Made by a program: the position numbers and the translations under genes. Source: Gordonibacter sp. Marseille-P4307 (lineage in GTDB: Bacteria; Actinomycetota; Coriobacteriia; Coriobacteriales; Eggerthellaceae). From it: a DNA stretch of 64,000 bases. The stretch's first letter is position 1; each line of letters begins with the position of its first letter. Positions 16,698 to 25,256 of this stretch are shown here, piece after piece. Under the pieces are notes generated by a model. The model did not search any database. It worked only from the letters and a program-made list of their open reading frames with translations, and was not told the DNA's origin. The stretch is taken from the NCBI RefSeq assembly GCF_900604965.1, contig NZ_UWPD01000001.1, forward strand, positions 434,001 to 498,000, written 5' to 3'.

Positions 16698-16773
16698 GCC
16701 AACGTGGCTCAGCTGGTAGAGCAACGCACTCGTAATGCGTAGGTCAGCGGTTCGAATCCGCTCGTTGGCTCCA
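16698..16773 (+). tRNA. tRNA-Thr (CGT)
   Basis: A complete cloverleaf with acceptor GCCAACG/CGTTGGC, anticodon loop CTCGTAA (anticodon CGT), T-loop TTCGAAT and encoded CCA at 16771-16773. Confidence 0.96.
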
Positions 16774-16781
16774 CAAAGAAC

Positions 16782-16815
16782 GAGGTCAGACGCTTGTCTG
16801 ACCTCTTTTCATTTT
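16782..16815 (+). terminator. terminator of tRNA-Thr
   Basis: GAGGTCAGAC pairs with GTCTGACCTC (16782-16805), followed by TTTTCATTTT. Confidence 0.9.
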
Positions 16816-17078
16816 CCGGTGAAACCATATTTCCGGGTATAAGGGGGTATTGGTTCCTATAAGTTTTTACGGATTTTTACGGCCCTGCAGGCTTTTCCTC
16901 ATTACGTCGCAATTAGCATCGATGTCGCACGTCATACTATGCGCCGATCGTCAAACCCCTATTGACTGGATTCCTCCCAAAGCTTAGAGTCCTACATGGG
17001 TACAAACACTTTCTGCGTCCCTGTATCTGTTAACCAACCTCCGCCACCGACCCTCCAACATACGGAGAGCGCCGATGA
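16816..17078. other. gap after tRNA-Thr with possible integration scar
   Basis: No intact gene. The stretch is AT-richer than its surroundings and contains the tandem repeat TTTTTACGG (16865-16873 and about 16875-16883) close to the tRNA 3' end. A 49-codon frame from ATG 16996 has no ribosome site and may be part of the remnant that follows. Confidence 0.35.
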
Positions 17079-17273
17079 CGGAGGTTTTTCTCTGATAGGA
17101 GAGAAGCATGCCTGCAAAAGACCAAAGACCTCAGAGCCGATATAGCCCAGGAAGGCGTCAACTTCATACTTGATCCGATGTGGCACACCATCTCTCGAAG
17201 CCTAAACGAGCACATCGATGGGATAGAGTCATACTGCGATAAGTTAGGACGTAGCCGAAAGGACCCTTCATGA
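17079..17273 (+). pseudogene. C-terminal remnant of an unknown gene
   Basis: The frame is open from 17079 to TGA 17271-17273 and has protein-like content at its end (LRADIAQEGVNFILDPMWHT, then ISRSLNEHIDGIESYCDKLG), but no start codon with a ribosome site. Its stop overlaps the ATG of the amidohydrolase in the ATGA arrangement typical of coupled genes. A neighbouring frame seems to hold the continuation upstream (ESADDGGFSLIGEKHA), which suggests a frameshift. I do not recognise the family. Confidence 0.35.
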
Positions 17274-18505
17274 GCGCGAACTCAACTGCTCGATTCATAG
17301 CAAGTCCCGAAACCACCCGAACCATACAGAGAACGGCAAGGGAAATAGAGCCCCGGGTTATCGAGACGCGCCGCTACTTCCACATGCATCCCGAGCTTAG
17401 CGGTCAGGAGTTCCGCACCGCCCTCCACATCGAAACCATCCTCGATAAGCTGGGCGTCGAGCACAAGCGGGTCGCCGGCACCGGCATCATCGCCACCATC
17501 CGCGGAGAAGCGCCCGACGCCTACGACGCCCAGGGAAACCCGCGGCGGCGCGTGGCCCTGCGCGCCGATATCGACGCGCTGCCCGTAACGGAAAGAACCG
17601 GGGTCGAGTACGAATCGTACAACGAGGGCGTCATGCACGCCTGCGGACACGACTGCCACATCTCCATGATGCTGGGCTCCATCGACATGATCACGCGACT
17701 GAAAACCCACCTTAGAGGCGAGGTTCGCATCATCTTCCAACCCGCCGAGGAAATATCCGACGGCGCCATGATGATGATCAAGGCCGGAGCCATCGAGGGA
17801 GTCGACGCCATCTACGGCGCCCATATCTGGAGCGAGGTCGAGGCGGGCACGATCTCGTGCGAACCCGGACAGCGCATGGCCCATACCGACTGGTTCCGCA
17901 TCGATATCAAGGGGGTGAGCTCCCATGGGTCGATGCCCCACAAGGGAATCGACGCGGTTGTGGTGGGAGCCGAGCTGGTCACCGGATTGCAGGTGCTGGT
18001 GAGCCGCGACACGTCCCCGTTCGAGCCGGTGGTGGTAACCGTCGGAGAGTTCCACTCCGGAGAGGCGCGCAACATCGTTTCAGGCTCGGCCTACCTCACG
18101 GGAACCATCCGAACCTGGAGCGACGCGATGCGATCGGAGGTGCCCGAGCGCTTGGAGCGCATCGTCACCGAGGTGTGCTCGGCGTTCGGCGCGACCGCCA
18201 CGTTCTCCTACGAGAACGGCAATCCCGGGCTGTCCAACAACCCCGAGCAGACCGCGATCTGCCGCGGCTCGATCGAGCGCGTGCTGGGAGAAGACGCCCT
18301 GGCCACCTATCGGGGAACGCTGTCGGGCGAAGACTTCAGCGAGTACCTGAACCGCGTACCCGGCGTGTTCGTGTTCGTGGGAGCGCGCAACGAGAAGCTG
18401 GGATGCGTGCACCCTCAGCACAGCTGCTTTTACAATGTGGACGAAAGCGTGCTGATCAAAGGGTCGATGGCCGCAGCTCAGTGGGCCGCCGACCAACTGG
18501 CCTGA
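17270..18505 (+). CDS. M20 family amidohydrolase
   Basis: A 411-aa zinc peptidase of the M20D group (aminoacylase/IAA-amino acid hydrolase/carboxypeptidase type), which removes acyl groups from amino acids or cleaves small peptides. Metal ligands are visible in RADIDALPVTE (Asp), HACGHDCHISM (His) and QPAEEIS (Glu-Glu). The lid domain spans about 195-305 (HTDWFRIDIKGVSSHGSMPH). The C-terminal VHPQHSCFYNVDESVL is typical. The ATG follows AAAGGA. Substrate cannot be told from sequence. Confidence 0.92.
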   Translation: MSANSTARFIASPETTRTIQRTAREIEPRVIETRRYFHMHPELSGQEFRTALHIETILDKLGVEHKRVAGTGIIATIRGEAPDAYDAQGNPRRRVALRADIDALPVTERTGVEYESYNEGVMHACGHDCHISMMLGSIDMITRLKTHLRGEVRIIFQPAEEISDGAMMMIKAGAIEGVDAIYGAHIWSEVEAGTISCEPGQRMAHTDWFRIDIKGVSSHGSMPHKGIDAVVVGAELVTGLQVLVSRDTSPFEPVVVTVGEFHSGEARNIVSGSAYLTGTIRTWSDAMRSEVPERLERIVTEVCSAFGATATFSYENGNPGLSNNPEQTAICRGSIERVLGEDALATYRGTLSGEDFSEYLNRVPGVFVFVGARNEKLGCVHPQHSCFYNVDESVLIKGSMAAAQWAADQLA

Positions 18506-18510
18506 TCCCC

Positions 18511-19392
18511 CTAGAACACAGCCTCGTCATCGGGCGAAGGCGGGGCGTCGAACAGGCGCGGCACCTTCCACTCCCCCATCGTGGCGGGTGGTTTCTCCCA
18601 GCGCGGGTCGTTGTACACCTTCATGGAATCGGGCCGGGCGGCGCAGATCAGCGTCAGGTCGAACTGGCGCGCCAACTCGATGGTCAGATCGGTGGGAACC
18701 GCCTTGGATACCAGGATGGGAATGCCCGCGCGGATGGCCTTGGTCACCATGTCCACGGGAATGCGCCCGCTGGTGTAGATGATCGCCTGCGATAGGTCGT
18801 CGCGGTTGCGCAATGCGCAGCCGATCACCTTGTCGAACGCGTTGTGTCTGCCCAGATCCTCGCAGGTGTACAGCACGTTTTCCCCAATAGCAAGGTAGCA
18901 GCTGTGGGCCCCGAACGTCCGCCGGTGCATGGGCGTGTCGCCCGAGAACGCATCGGCCAGCCGAAAGATCCAAGCGGGATCCCATGGCACCGGCGTCACG
19001 GGTCTCATGCCCTGACCGACGGTTTCCAACGCCTCGAACACCTTGTTGCCCGTACAGCACGACGGGACGATGGGAGCCGATACCGGGCGGAAGGCGCGCT
19101 TTTCCCTTAGCAGCACGCGAATGATGGTCGCGTGCTCGCAAAGGTACATGAACTCGACGTCGTCTACCGAATGAATGACCCCTTCTGTGAACAGCCTCCC
19201 CAACACCAGCTCCTGCAAATCGAACGGAGAGCAGACGATGCGCATGCTCAGCCTGCCGTCCAGATACACGTCAAGGGTGTGCTCGCCCTGAACATCTTCC
19301 CCTTCGAAGCTGCGGCGGCCGTCTCTCAGGTACACCTCGGCCGGATACCGGAAAACGGCTTCCTGCTGTTCGGATCGGTCAAGAGATTCCAT
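18511..19392 (-). CDS. fdhD: formate dehydrogenase accessory sulfurtransferase FdhD
   Basis: A protein of 293 aa that passes sulfur from a cysteine desulfurase to the molybdenum or tungsten bis-MGD cofactor of formate dehydrogenase. The sulfur-carrying Cys pair is in PSCCTGN. The RTFGAHSCYLA and EDLGRHNAFDKVIG blocks are diagnostic. A GTG at 19425 would add 11 residues; I prefer ATG 19392, but its site is weak. No formate dehydrogenase gene is in the window. It is convergent with the M20 gene, with 5 bases between stops. Confidence 0.93.
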   Translation of the reverse strand: MESLDRSEQQEAVFRYPAEVYLRDGRRSFEGEDVQGEHTLDVYLDGRLSMRIVCSPFDLQELVLGRLFTEGVIHSVDDVEFMYLCEHATIIRVLLREKRAFRPVSAPIVPSCCTGNKVFEALETVGQGMRPVTPVPWDPAWIFRLADAFSGDTPMHRRTFGAHSCYLAIGENVLYTCEDLGRHNAFDKVIGCALRNRDDLSQAIIYTSGRIPVDMVTKAIRAGIPILVSKAVPTDLTIELARQFDLTLICAARPDSMKVYNDPRWEKPPATMGEWKVPRLFDAPPSPDDEAVF

Positions 19393-19623
19393 GCTGCCCC
19401 CGTACGTACTTCGATTTCTCGCCACCTGAAAACCCTAGGACATCCCAGGTATGAATTAGATGGTATTTGGGCAAATTCCCGCACATGAACACGGGGCTGT
19501 GGCAATATCGAGAATTGGATAGCCGTGCCGCCTGGAAATGGACGCCGACGCGCCTGGAAGGGCCGGCAAGCGAACGCAGCATAAACGCAACACCGCCGAA
19601 CCTTTGGCGAGCTAGGAGATCGC

Positions 19624-20835
19624 ATGGGCCTTTTTTCCCGCTTCGAGAACAAGATGGAAGACACGCTGGAAGGTGCCGCCAACAAAATGTTCGACGCGCC
19701 TATCTCGCCTGTTCAGATAGCTAAGAAATGCGAAAAGCAGATGAGGCGCGAAACCATGGTGGGCGCAGGCAAGCAGTTCGCCCCCACGCTGTACACCATC
19801 CTGGTCAACCCCGGCGACGACGAGCGCCTCTTCGGTTACTACCCCACCCTCGCAGGCGAGACCGAAACCTACCTGAATGCCAAAGCCGCCGAGGAAGGCC
19901 TGGTCATGGACGGCCAGCCACTGGTGCGCTTCGTGGTGGACGAAACGCTGAAGCACGGCAAGTTCGACGTTATCGCCGAGGCCGTCGCCGCGCCCATCGT
20001 CGCCCAGCTGCGCGAAGAGGAGCTGGTGCGCTACGGCATCGTGGCCGCCCCGGCCAAACCCCAGAGCGCACCCGGCTACGCCCAGCGCGCATCCGATCGC
20101 GCCGTCCGAGGCCAGGCCCGACCCACCGCAGGCGAATACGGCCAGAACGCCTACGCGCCCGAAGCCGTGCACGCCGGCTATGCCCAGCAAAATTCCCAGA
20201 ACCTGAACGATCCCGCGCTGGACGGATACGCCGAACGCGCCGGGGCCCCGGCGCGCAAGCCGCCGCTTCCCTACGTCCCGGAAGACGAGATCGACTACTC
20301 CATCGACTACGGTCAGTACACCTTCGACAGCGAGGACTTCGAAGACTACCGCTCGAAAGCCGAGAGGGACCGTCGCAACCGCGCCCTGTACGGAACCAGC
20401 CAACCCCTCGAGCAGGATCGCGCCGCGCGGCTCGGCGGGGCGCCGGCGGCACCGCCCATTCCCGTCGGCGGCGCCGCTCCCGCATCCGCCCGTCCCGACA
20501 ACGGAAGCTACGCAACCCGCAGCGGCAACTCGCTGCCGCTGGCCGGCAGCAGGCGCGCCCGCGTGATCGATCGCGCCTACCAGCGCACCTACGATTTGGC
20601 CGGCGCCCACATCACGCTGGGTCGCGGAACCGGAAACGATATCGTCGTGCAGGACTCGGCCGCCAGCCGGCGCCATGCCGAGCTTCGCCTGTCCCCCCAG
20701 GGATACTGGACCCTCACCGATATGGGCTCGACCAACGGAACCCTGGTGAACGGGGCCGCCATCACCGTGCAGACGCTCCAAAACGGCGACACCTTCACCA
20801 TCGGCAAGACCAACTTCCAGTTCGTCGTCGGCTAG
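19624..20835 (+). CDS. FhaA-type protein (DUF3662 plus FHA domain)
   Basis: A 403-aa cytoplasmic scaffold, first gene of the Ser/Thr kinase and cell-elongation operon. Residues 1-125 are DUF3662 (MGLFSRFENKMEDTLEGAAN), the middle (about 140-310) is a low-complexity Ala/Pro/Tyr/Arg linker, and the C-terminal 80 residues are an FHA domain (ITLGRGTGNDIVVQDSAASR, then DMGSTNGTLVNG) that binds phosphothreonine. In mycobacteria FhaA binds MviN and PbpA and is read by PknB. The gap of 60 bases to the next FHA gene and common strand indicate one operon. Confidence 0.92.
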   Translation: MGLFSRFENKMEDTLEGAANKMFDAPISPVQIAKKCEKQMRRETMVGAGKQFAPTLYTILVNPGDDERLFGYYPTLAGETETYLNAKAAEEGLVMDGQPLVRFVVDETLKHGKFDVIAEAVAAPIVAQLREEELVRYGIVAAPAKPQSAPGYAQRASDRAVRGQARPTAGEYGQNAYAPEAVHAGYAQQNSQNLNDPALDGYAERAGAPARKPPLPYVPEDEIDYSIDYGQYTFDSEDFEDYRSKAERDRRNRALYGTSQPLEQDRAARLGGAPAAPPIPVGGAAPASARPDNGSYATRSGNSLPLAGSRRARVIDRAYQRTYDLAGAHITLGRGTGNDIVVQDSAASRRHAELRLSPQGYWTLTDMGSTNGTLVNGAAITVQTLQNGDTFTIGKTNFQFVVG

Positions 20836-20895
20836 CATCGCTCGTTATCCCCGTTCACGGGTCCGTACGTTACCACTGTTGTTTAGGAGCGCTTT

Positions 20896-21309
20896 ATGAT
20901 CGACGTCGTTCTGCTTGCCGGACGACTTCTGTTCGTCGCTTTGCTGTTCGTGTTCCTGTTCGCCGTCATGCGAACGGGGATCGGACTGGTGCGAGGGCAG
21001 CGCAAGAAAGAGCGGACCTGGAACCTGTCTGTCGAGAAGGGTCCCAAAGAACTGCGCGGGGTTTCCATCGTCGTGCGCGGGCCGGTTATCGTCGGCCGCA
21101 GCCCCAACGCCGATATCGTCATCGGAGCGGGCTACGTCTCTGCGCGCCACGCACGATTCACCCTCATGGGGCAGAACCTGTTCGTCGAGGATCTGGGCTC
21201 CACCAACGGCACCGCCGTCAACGGCCAGCTGTTGAGCGGGCCCTCCGCACTGCGTAACAACGACATCGTCAACGTCGGCGACGTGGCCATTCGCGTGAGG
21301 CACAGCTAA
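20896..21309 (+). CDS. FhaB-type membrane FHA protein
   Basis: A 137-aa protein with one N-terminal membrane helix (about residues 4-27, VVLLAGRLLFVALLFVFLFA) and a C-terminal FHA domain (VIVGRSPNADIVIGAGYVSA, DLGSTNGTAVNG). In actinobacteria FhaB (FipA) is a phosphothreonine reader at the septum and is a substrate of the operon's kinase. The site AGGAG lies upstream. Its stop (TAA) overlaps the start of the phosphatase gene by one base. Confidence 0.92.
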   Translation: MIDVVLLAGRLLFVALLFVFLFAVMRTGIGLVRGQRKKERTWNLSVEKGPKELRGVSIVVRGPVIVGRSPNADIVIGAGYVSARHARFTLMGQNLFVEDLGSTNGTAVNGQLLSGPSALRNNDIVNVGDVAIRVRHS

Positions 21310-22424
21310 TGGGCCGCCGCAGTTCCTACCGCTCGACCGAACGTTCGCGCAAAGGCGCCATCACGCCTTTCGGGAGCCGCACCGATGTCGGATGCGTGCG
21401 CGATCACAACGAAGACTCGCTAATCGTAGCGCCTCCGCTCTACGTCGTGGCGGACGGCATGGGAGGGCACGCCGCCGGCGAGGTCGCTTCCGAGATCGCC
21501 GTCGGCACCATCGCCAAACACGCTCCCGAACATCCCGACGCCCTGGCGCTGGCGGAAGCGGTCAGGCAGGCCAACCGCGCCATCATCAAGGCCGCATCGG
21601 AGAGTGTCGGACGCGAGGGCATGGGCACCACCTGCACCGCCGCAATTCTGGATAAAGACAAGCTGGTCATCGCCCATGTGGGGGATTCGCGCGCCTACCT
21701 TCTGGGCGACGGGCGCCTGCACCAGATCACGCGCGATCACAGCCTCATGGCCAACATGATCGAAGCGGGCCAGCTGACGCCCGAAGAGGCGCGGTCGCAC
21801 CCCAACCGCTCTGTCATCACCCGAGCGCTGGGCAACGATCCTGCCACCGAACCCGATCTGTTCGAGATCGACGTTCAAGCCGGCGATCGACTGCTTCTGT
21901 GCTCAGACGGCCTGACGGGCATGCTGCGCGACTCGCAGATCGAGTCCATCATGACGCGCGTGAAAGACCCTCAGCGGTGCGCCTCCCAACTGGTCAACGA
22001 AGCAATCGCCGCAGGCGGCGTCGACAACATCACCGTCATCATCATCGATATCGTGGGACAGCGCGAAAAGCAGATCCGCCGCATCGCGCGCCGCGCGAAG
22101 ATCACCGTCGCGTTCGCCTTCATGCTGCTAATCGCCGTGATGGCCGCCGGCGCCTACGGCTCGTGGTGGTACTTGAACCACTCGGCCTACCTCGCCGCCG
22201 AAGACGGCTACGTGGCCATCTACCGCGGGGTTCCCGGCGAAGTGCTGGGATTCAGCCACTCGGAACTGATCGAGAAGACCGACGTGAAGGTGGGCGACCT
22301 TCCCGCGGGAAGCGCCGACCGTATCCAGGACACCCTGCGCGTATCCGATCTGGACGAGGCGTATAGCCTGGTAGACCAATACCGCGAAGAAATCGACTCC
22401 CGGAAGGGGGCGAGCAGGATTTGA
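21309..22424 (+). CDS. PP2C-family Ser/Thr phosphatase (PstP/Stp type)
   Basis: A 371-aa metal-dependent phosphatase that reverses the action of the operon's kinase. PP2C motifs are complete: DVGCVRDHNEDS, VADGMGGHAAGE, IAHVGDSRAYLL, LLLCSDGLTGML and GGVDNITVIIID. A membrane helix follows at about residues 262-285 (VAFAFMLLIAVMAAGAYGSW), with an extracytoplasmic tail of about 85 residues, as in mycobacterial PstP but shorter. The gene overlaps both neighbours (1 and 4 bases), indicating coupled translation. Confidence 0.94.
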   Translation: MGRRSSYRSTERSRKGAITPFGSRTDVGCVRDHNEDSLIVAPPLYVVADGMGGHAAGEVASEIAVGTIAKHAPEHPDALALAEAVRQANRAIIKAASESVGREGMGTTCTAAILDKDKLVIAHVGDSRAYLLGDGRLHQITRDHSLMANMIEAGQLTPEEARSHPNRSVITRALGNDPATEPDLFEIDVQAGDRLLLCSDGLTGMLRDSQIESIMTRVKDPQRCASQLVNEAIAAGGVDNITVIIIDIVGQREKQIRRIARRAKITVAFAFMLLIAVMAAGAYGSWWYLNHSAYLAAEDGYVAIYRGVPGEVLGFSHSELIEKTDVKVGDLPAGSADRIQDTLRVSDLDEAYSLVDQYREEIDSRKGASRI

Positions 22425-25183
22425 CGCGCCGCAACCTCGAACTTGCGCTCCTCGTCATAGGGGCGCCCGTCGTCATACTTCTATTCGCCATGCTGGCCTT
22501 GAACCAGGGCGAGTCTATTTCCGTGAACTCGCTGGGGGTGCCGCTGGGAATCTTCGGCGCCTTCCTGGTGTCGCACCTGGCCGTGCGGCGGTTCGCCCCC
22601 GAAGCCGACCCCGCCATCCTGCCCATCGTATTCGTGTTGGCGGGCATCGGCATCTGCTTCGTCACCCGACTTGCGCCCGATCTGGCGGTCAACCAGGTTG
22701 CCTGGCTGTTCGTAGGCGTCGGGGCCATGGTGGGCGTGCTGGCGCTGTCCCGCAATATCGAAAAGGTCGCGAACTACAAGTACACCTTCATGGTGCTGGG
22801 CATCGCGCTGCTGCTGTCCCCGATGGCCCCGGGGCTGGGACAAGAGATCCTGGGCAGTCGCATCTGGCTGCACATCGGGTCGTTTTCCTTCCAACCCGGC
22901 GAGGTCGCCAAGATCGCCATCGTGCTGTTCCTGGCCGGATACCTCTCCACCAACCGCGAGATGCTGTCGGTTTTCACCATGAAGGTGGGGCCGCTGCACG
23001 TACCCGACCTGCGCACCCTTCTTCCCATGCTGGTGATGTGGGTTGTCGCGCTGCTGGTGGTCGTGTTCGAGAAGGATCTGGGAAGCGCCCTGGTGTTCTT
23101 CTTCGTGTTCTTGGCCATGCTGTATGCGACCACGGGCAAGAAAACCTACCTGATCGTGGGCGTCGGACTGATCATCGTGGGCTTCCTTGGAGCCTGGGGC
23201 ACGTTCTCGCATGTGCAGACCCGCGTCGCGAACTGGCTTGACCCCTTCGCCGACGCGCAGGGCGCCGGATACCAGATGGTCCAGGCTCTGTACTCCATCG
23301 TCGACGGCGATATCTTCGGACGCGGCATCGGTAACGGGATGGCCGACCAGATCCCCGTGGTCGAAAGCGACTTCATCTTCGCCTCCATCGCCGAAGAGGC
23401 CGGCCTTCTGGGCGCGTCGGGCGTGCTGCTGCTGTACGTAAGCCTCGCCATCCGCGGCTACGTTACCGCCAGCCGCGCGAAAAGCGACTTCAGCTCGCTT
23501 GTGTGCGTCGGTCTGACCACGATCATCGTGCTGCAGGCATTCATCATCGTGGGCGGCGTGACCGGACTCATCCCGCTTACCGGCCTCACCCTGCCCTTCA
23601 TCAGCCAGGGGGGCTCGTCGCTTCTGGCAAGCTTCATCTCCGTGGGCTTCCTTCTACGCTGCGGCGACGAGGCCACGGGCGTCGGCGAGGAAATGGCCAA
23701 TGCCACCATCACCATCAACAACAACAGCGTGCTGGGCCGCGTGTCGCTGGGCAGGCGCCTTACCCACTCCATCATCGCGTTCGGCCTGATGTTCTCGCTG
23801 CTGGTAGGCAACTTGACCCAGCTTATGGTGGTTAACGCCGCCGAATACCAATCCATGCCCGGCAACAACCACACGTTGGCGAAAAAGGCGCGCATCCAGC
23901 GCGGCACCATCACCACAGCCGACAACGTGGTCTTGGCCGAAAGCACGAGGAACGCCGACGGTTCGTACAGCCGCGTCTACCCCGCCGGATCGCTGGCAAG
24001 CCAGGTGGTGGGATACCAGTCCGATCAGTACGGCACCAGCGGCATCGAATCCACCCAAAACGAAGCCCTCGCCGGAACCACCAACCATGCAACCTGGCTG
24101 GACGTCCTAAACCAGGAGGCCGGCATCACCACGGCGGGCAACAGCGTCGAACTCACCTTAGATTCCACCGTCCAAACCGCCGCGCAAAAGGCGCTTGAGG
24201 GCTACACGGGGGCCTGCGTGGTGATAAACCCCGAAACCGGAGCCGTGATCGCCATGGCCTCAAGCCCCACCTATAATGCGGCTGATTTCGAGTCCGTCAT
24301 CAAGGCAAGCGCCCAAAGCACCGACGACTCGTCTTCAAGCCTGATCAACCGCGCCACCCAGTCGCTCTACGCACCGGGTTCGACGTTCAAGATCGTCTCG
24401 CTGGCCACCGCGTTTGAAAACAGCGTCGCCACGCCCGACACCACCTTCACCTCTCCCGGCGAGATCACCATCGGGGGCGGCAAGGTCACCAACTTCGACT
24501 CCAACGACTACGGAACCCTCACGCTGAAGCGCGCGACCGAGCTGTCGTCGAACACGGCGTTCGGCCAGCTGGGAATAAAGATCGGCGCGAACGCCCTTGT
24601 TTCGGGAGCCGAGAGGTTCGGGTTCAACGCCAACCTGAAGTTCGATCTTCCCACCGCCACCTCCCTCATGGCCGACCCCAAGACCCTCAGCGACTGGGAG
24701 CTGGCCTGGGCCGCAGTCGGACAGCCCGTCGGCGACGACGCCGTGGTGGGCCCGCAGGCAACCGTGCTGCAGATGGCTCTGACGGGAAGCGCCATCGCCA
24801 ACGACGGCGCCGTCATGAACCCCTATCTGGTCAAGTCTATCTACAACGCGAACGGCGAGCGCAGCTTCACCGCATCGCCCAGCGTGCTTTCCCAGGCAGT
24901 TAGCGCCGAGGTGGCATCCAAGGTGCGCGACGTGCTGAAGGGCGTGGTGAGCAACGGAACCGGTACCGCAGCGCAGATCCCCGGCGTTCAGGTTGCGGGG
25001 AAAACCGGCACCGCCGAAACGGGAAAGAAGCTTGACGACAGCTGGTTTGTGGGCATGGCGCCCGCAGACGATCCCAAAGTGGTTGTCGCCCTCGTGCTCG
25101 AGCAGGATGGCACCGAAGGCGATGGCGCGGCAAAAGCGCAAAATGTGTTGAAAACGGCACTTAAGCAAGAGGGACTTCTCTAA
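22421..25183 (+). CDS. RodA-PbpA fusion: SEDS glycosyltransferase plus class B penicillin-binding protein
   Basis: One 920-aa polypeptide. Residues about 1-430 form a FtsW/RodA/SpoVE (SEDS) domain with about ten membrane helices; the catalytic Asp lies in FEKDLGSALVFF and the family block PLTGLTLPFISQGGSSL is intact. After a further membrane helix (about 448-470) residues 471-920 are a class B PBP: SxxK is STFK (in APGSTFKIV), SxN is SSN (ELSSNTAFGQ), KTG is KTGTAE. The two activities polymerise and cross-link glycan and normally lie in adjacent genes rodA and pbpA. The TTG start at 22421 overlaps the phosphatase stop. No frame break is seen. Confidence 0.93.
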   Translation: MTRRNLELALLVIGAPVVILLFAMLALNQGESISVNSLGVPLGIFGAFLVSHLAVRRFAPEADPAILPIVFVLAGIGICFVTRLAPDLAVNQVAWLFVGVGAMVGVLALSRNIEKVANYKYTFMVLGIALLLSPMAPGLGQEILGSRIWLHIGSFSFQPGEVAKIAIVLFLAGYLSTNREMLSVFTMKVGPLHVPDLRTLLPMLVMWVVALLVVVFEKDLGSALVFFFVFLAMLYATTGKKTYLIVGVGLIIVGFLGAWGTFSHVQTRVANWLDPFADAQGAGYQMVQALYSIVDGDIFGRGIGNGMADQIPVVESDFIFASIAEEAGLLGASGVLLLYVSLAIRGYVTASRAKSDFSSLVCVGLTTIIVLQAFIIVGGVTGLIPLTGLTLPFISQGGSSLLASFISVGFLLRCGDEATGVGEEMANATITINNNSVLGRVSLGRRLTHSIIAFGLMFSLLVGNLTQLMVVNAAEYQSMPGNNHTLAKKARIQRGTITTADNVVLAESTRNADGSYSRVYPAGSLASQVVGYQSDQYGTSGIESTQNEALAGTTNHATWLDVLNQEAGITTAGNSVELTLDSTVQTAAQKALEGYTGACVVINPETGAVIAMASSPTYNAADFESVIKASAQSTDDSSSSLINRATQSLYAPGSTFKIVSLATAFENSVATPDTTFTSPGEITIGGGKVTNFDSNDYGTLTLKRATELSSNTAFGQLGIKIGANALVSGAERFGFNANLKFDLPTATSLMADPKTLSDWELAWAAVGQPVGDDAVVGPQATVLQMALTGSAIANDGAVMNPYLVKSIYNANGERSFTASPSVLSQAVSAEVASKVRDVLKGVVSNGTGTAAQIPGVQVAGKTGTAETGKKLDDSWFVGMAPADDPKVVVALVLEQDGTEGDGAAKAQNVLKTALKQEGLL

Positions 25184-25256
25184 GATGCGCTATTCTAGTA
25201 ACTCATATTGCCGAAACTACTTAAATGCAGCATAAACAGGCAAAAAGGAGCACCAC

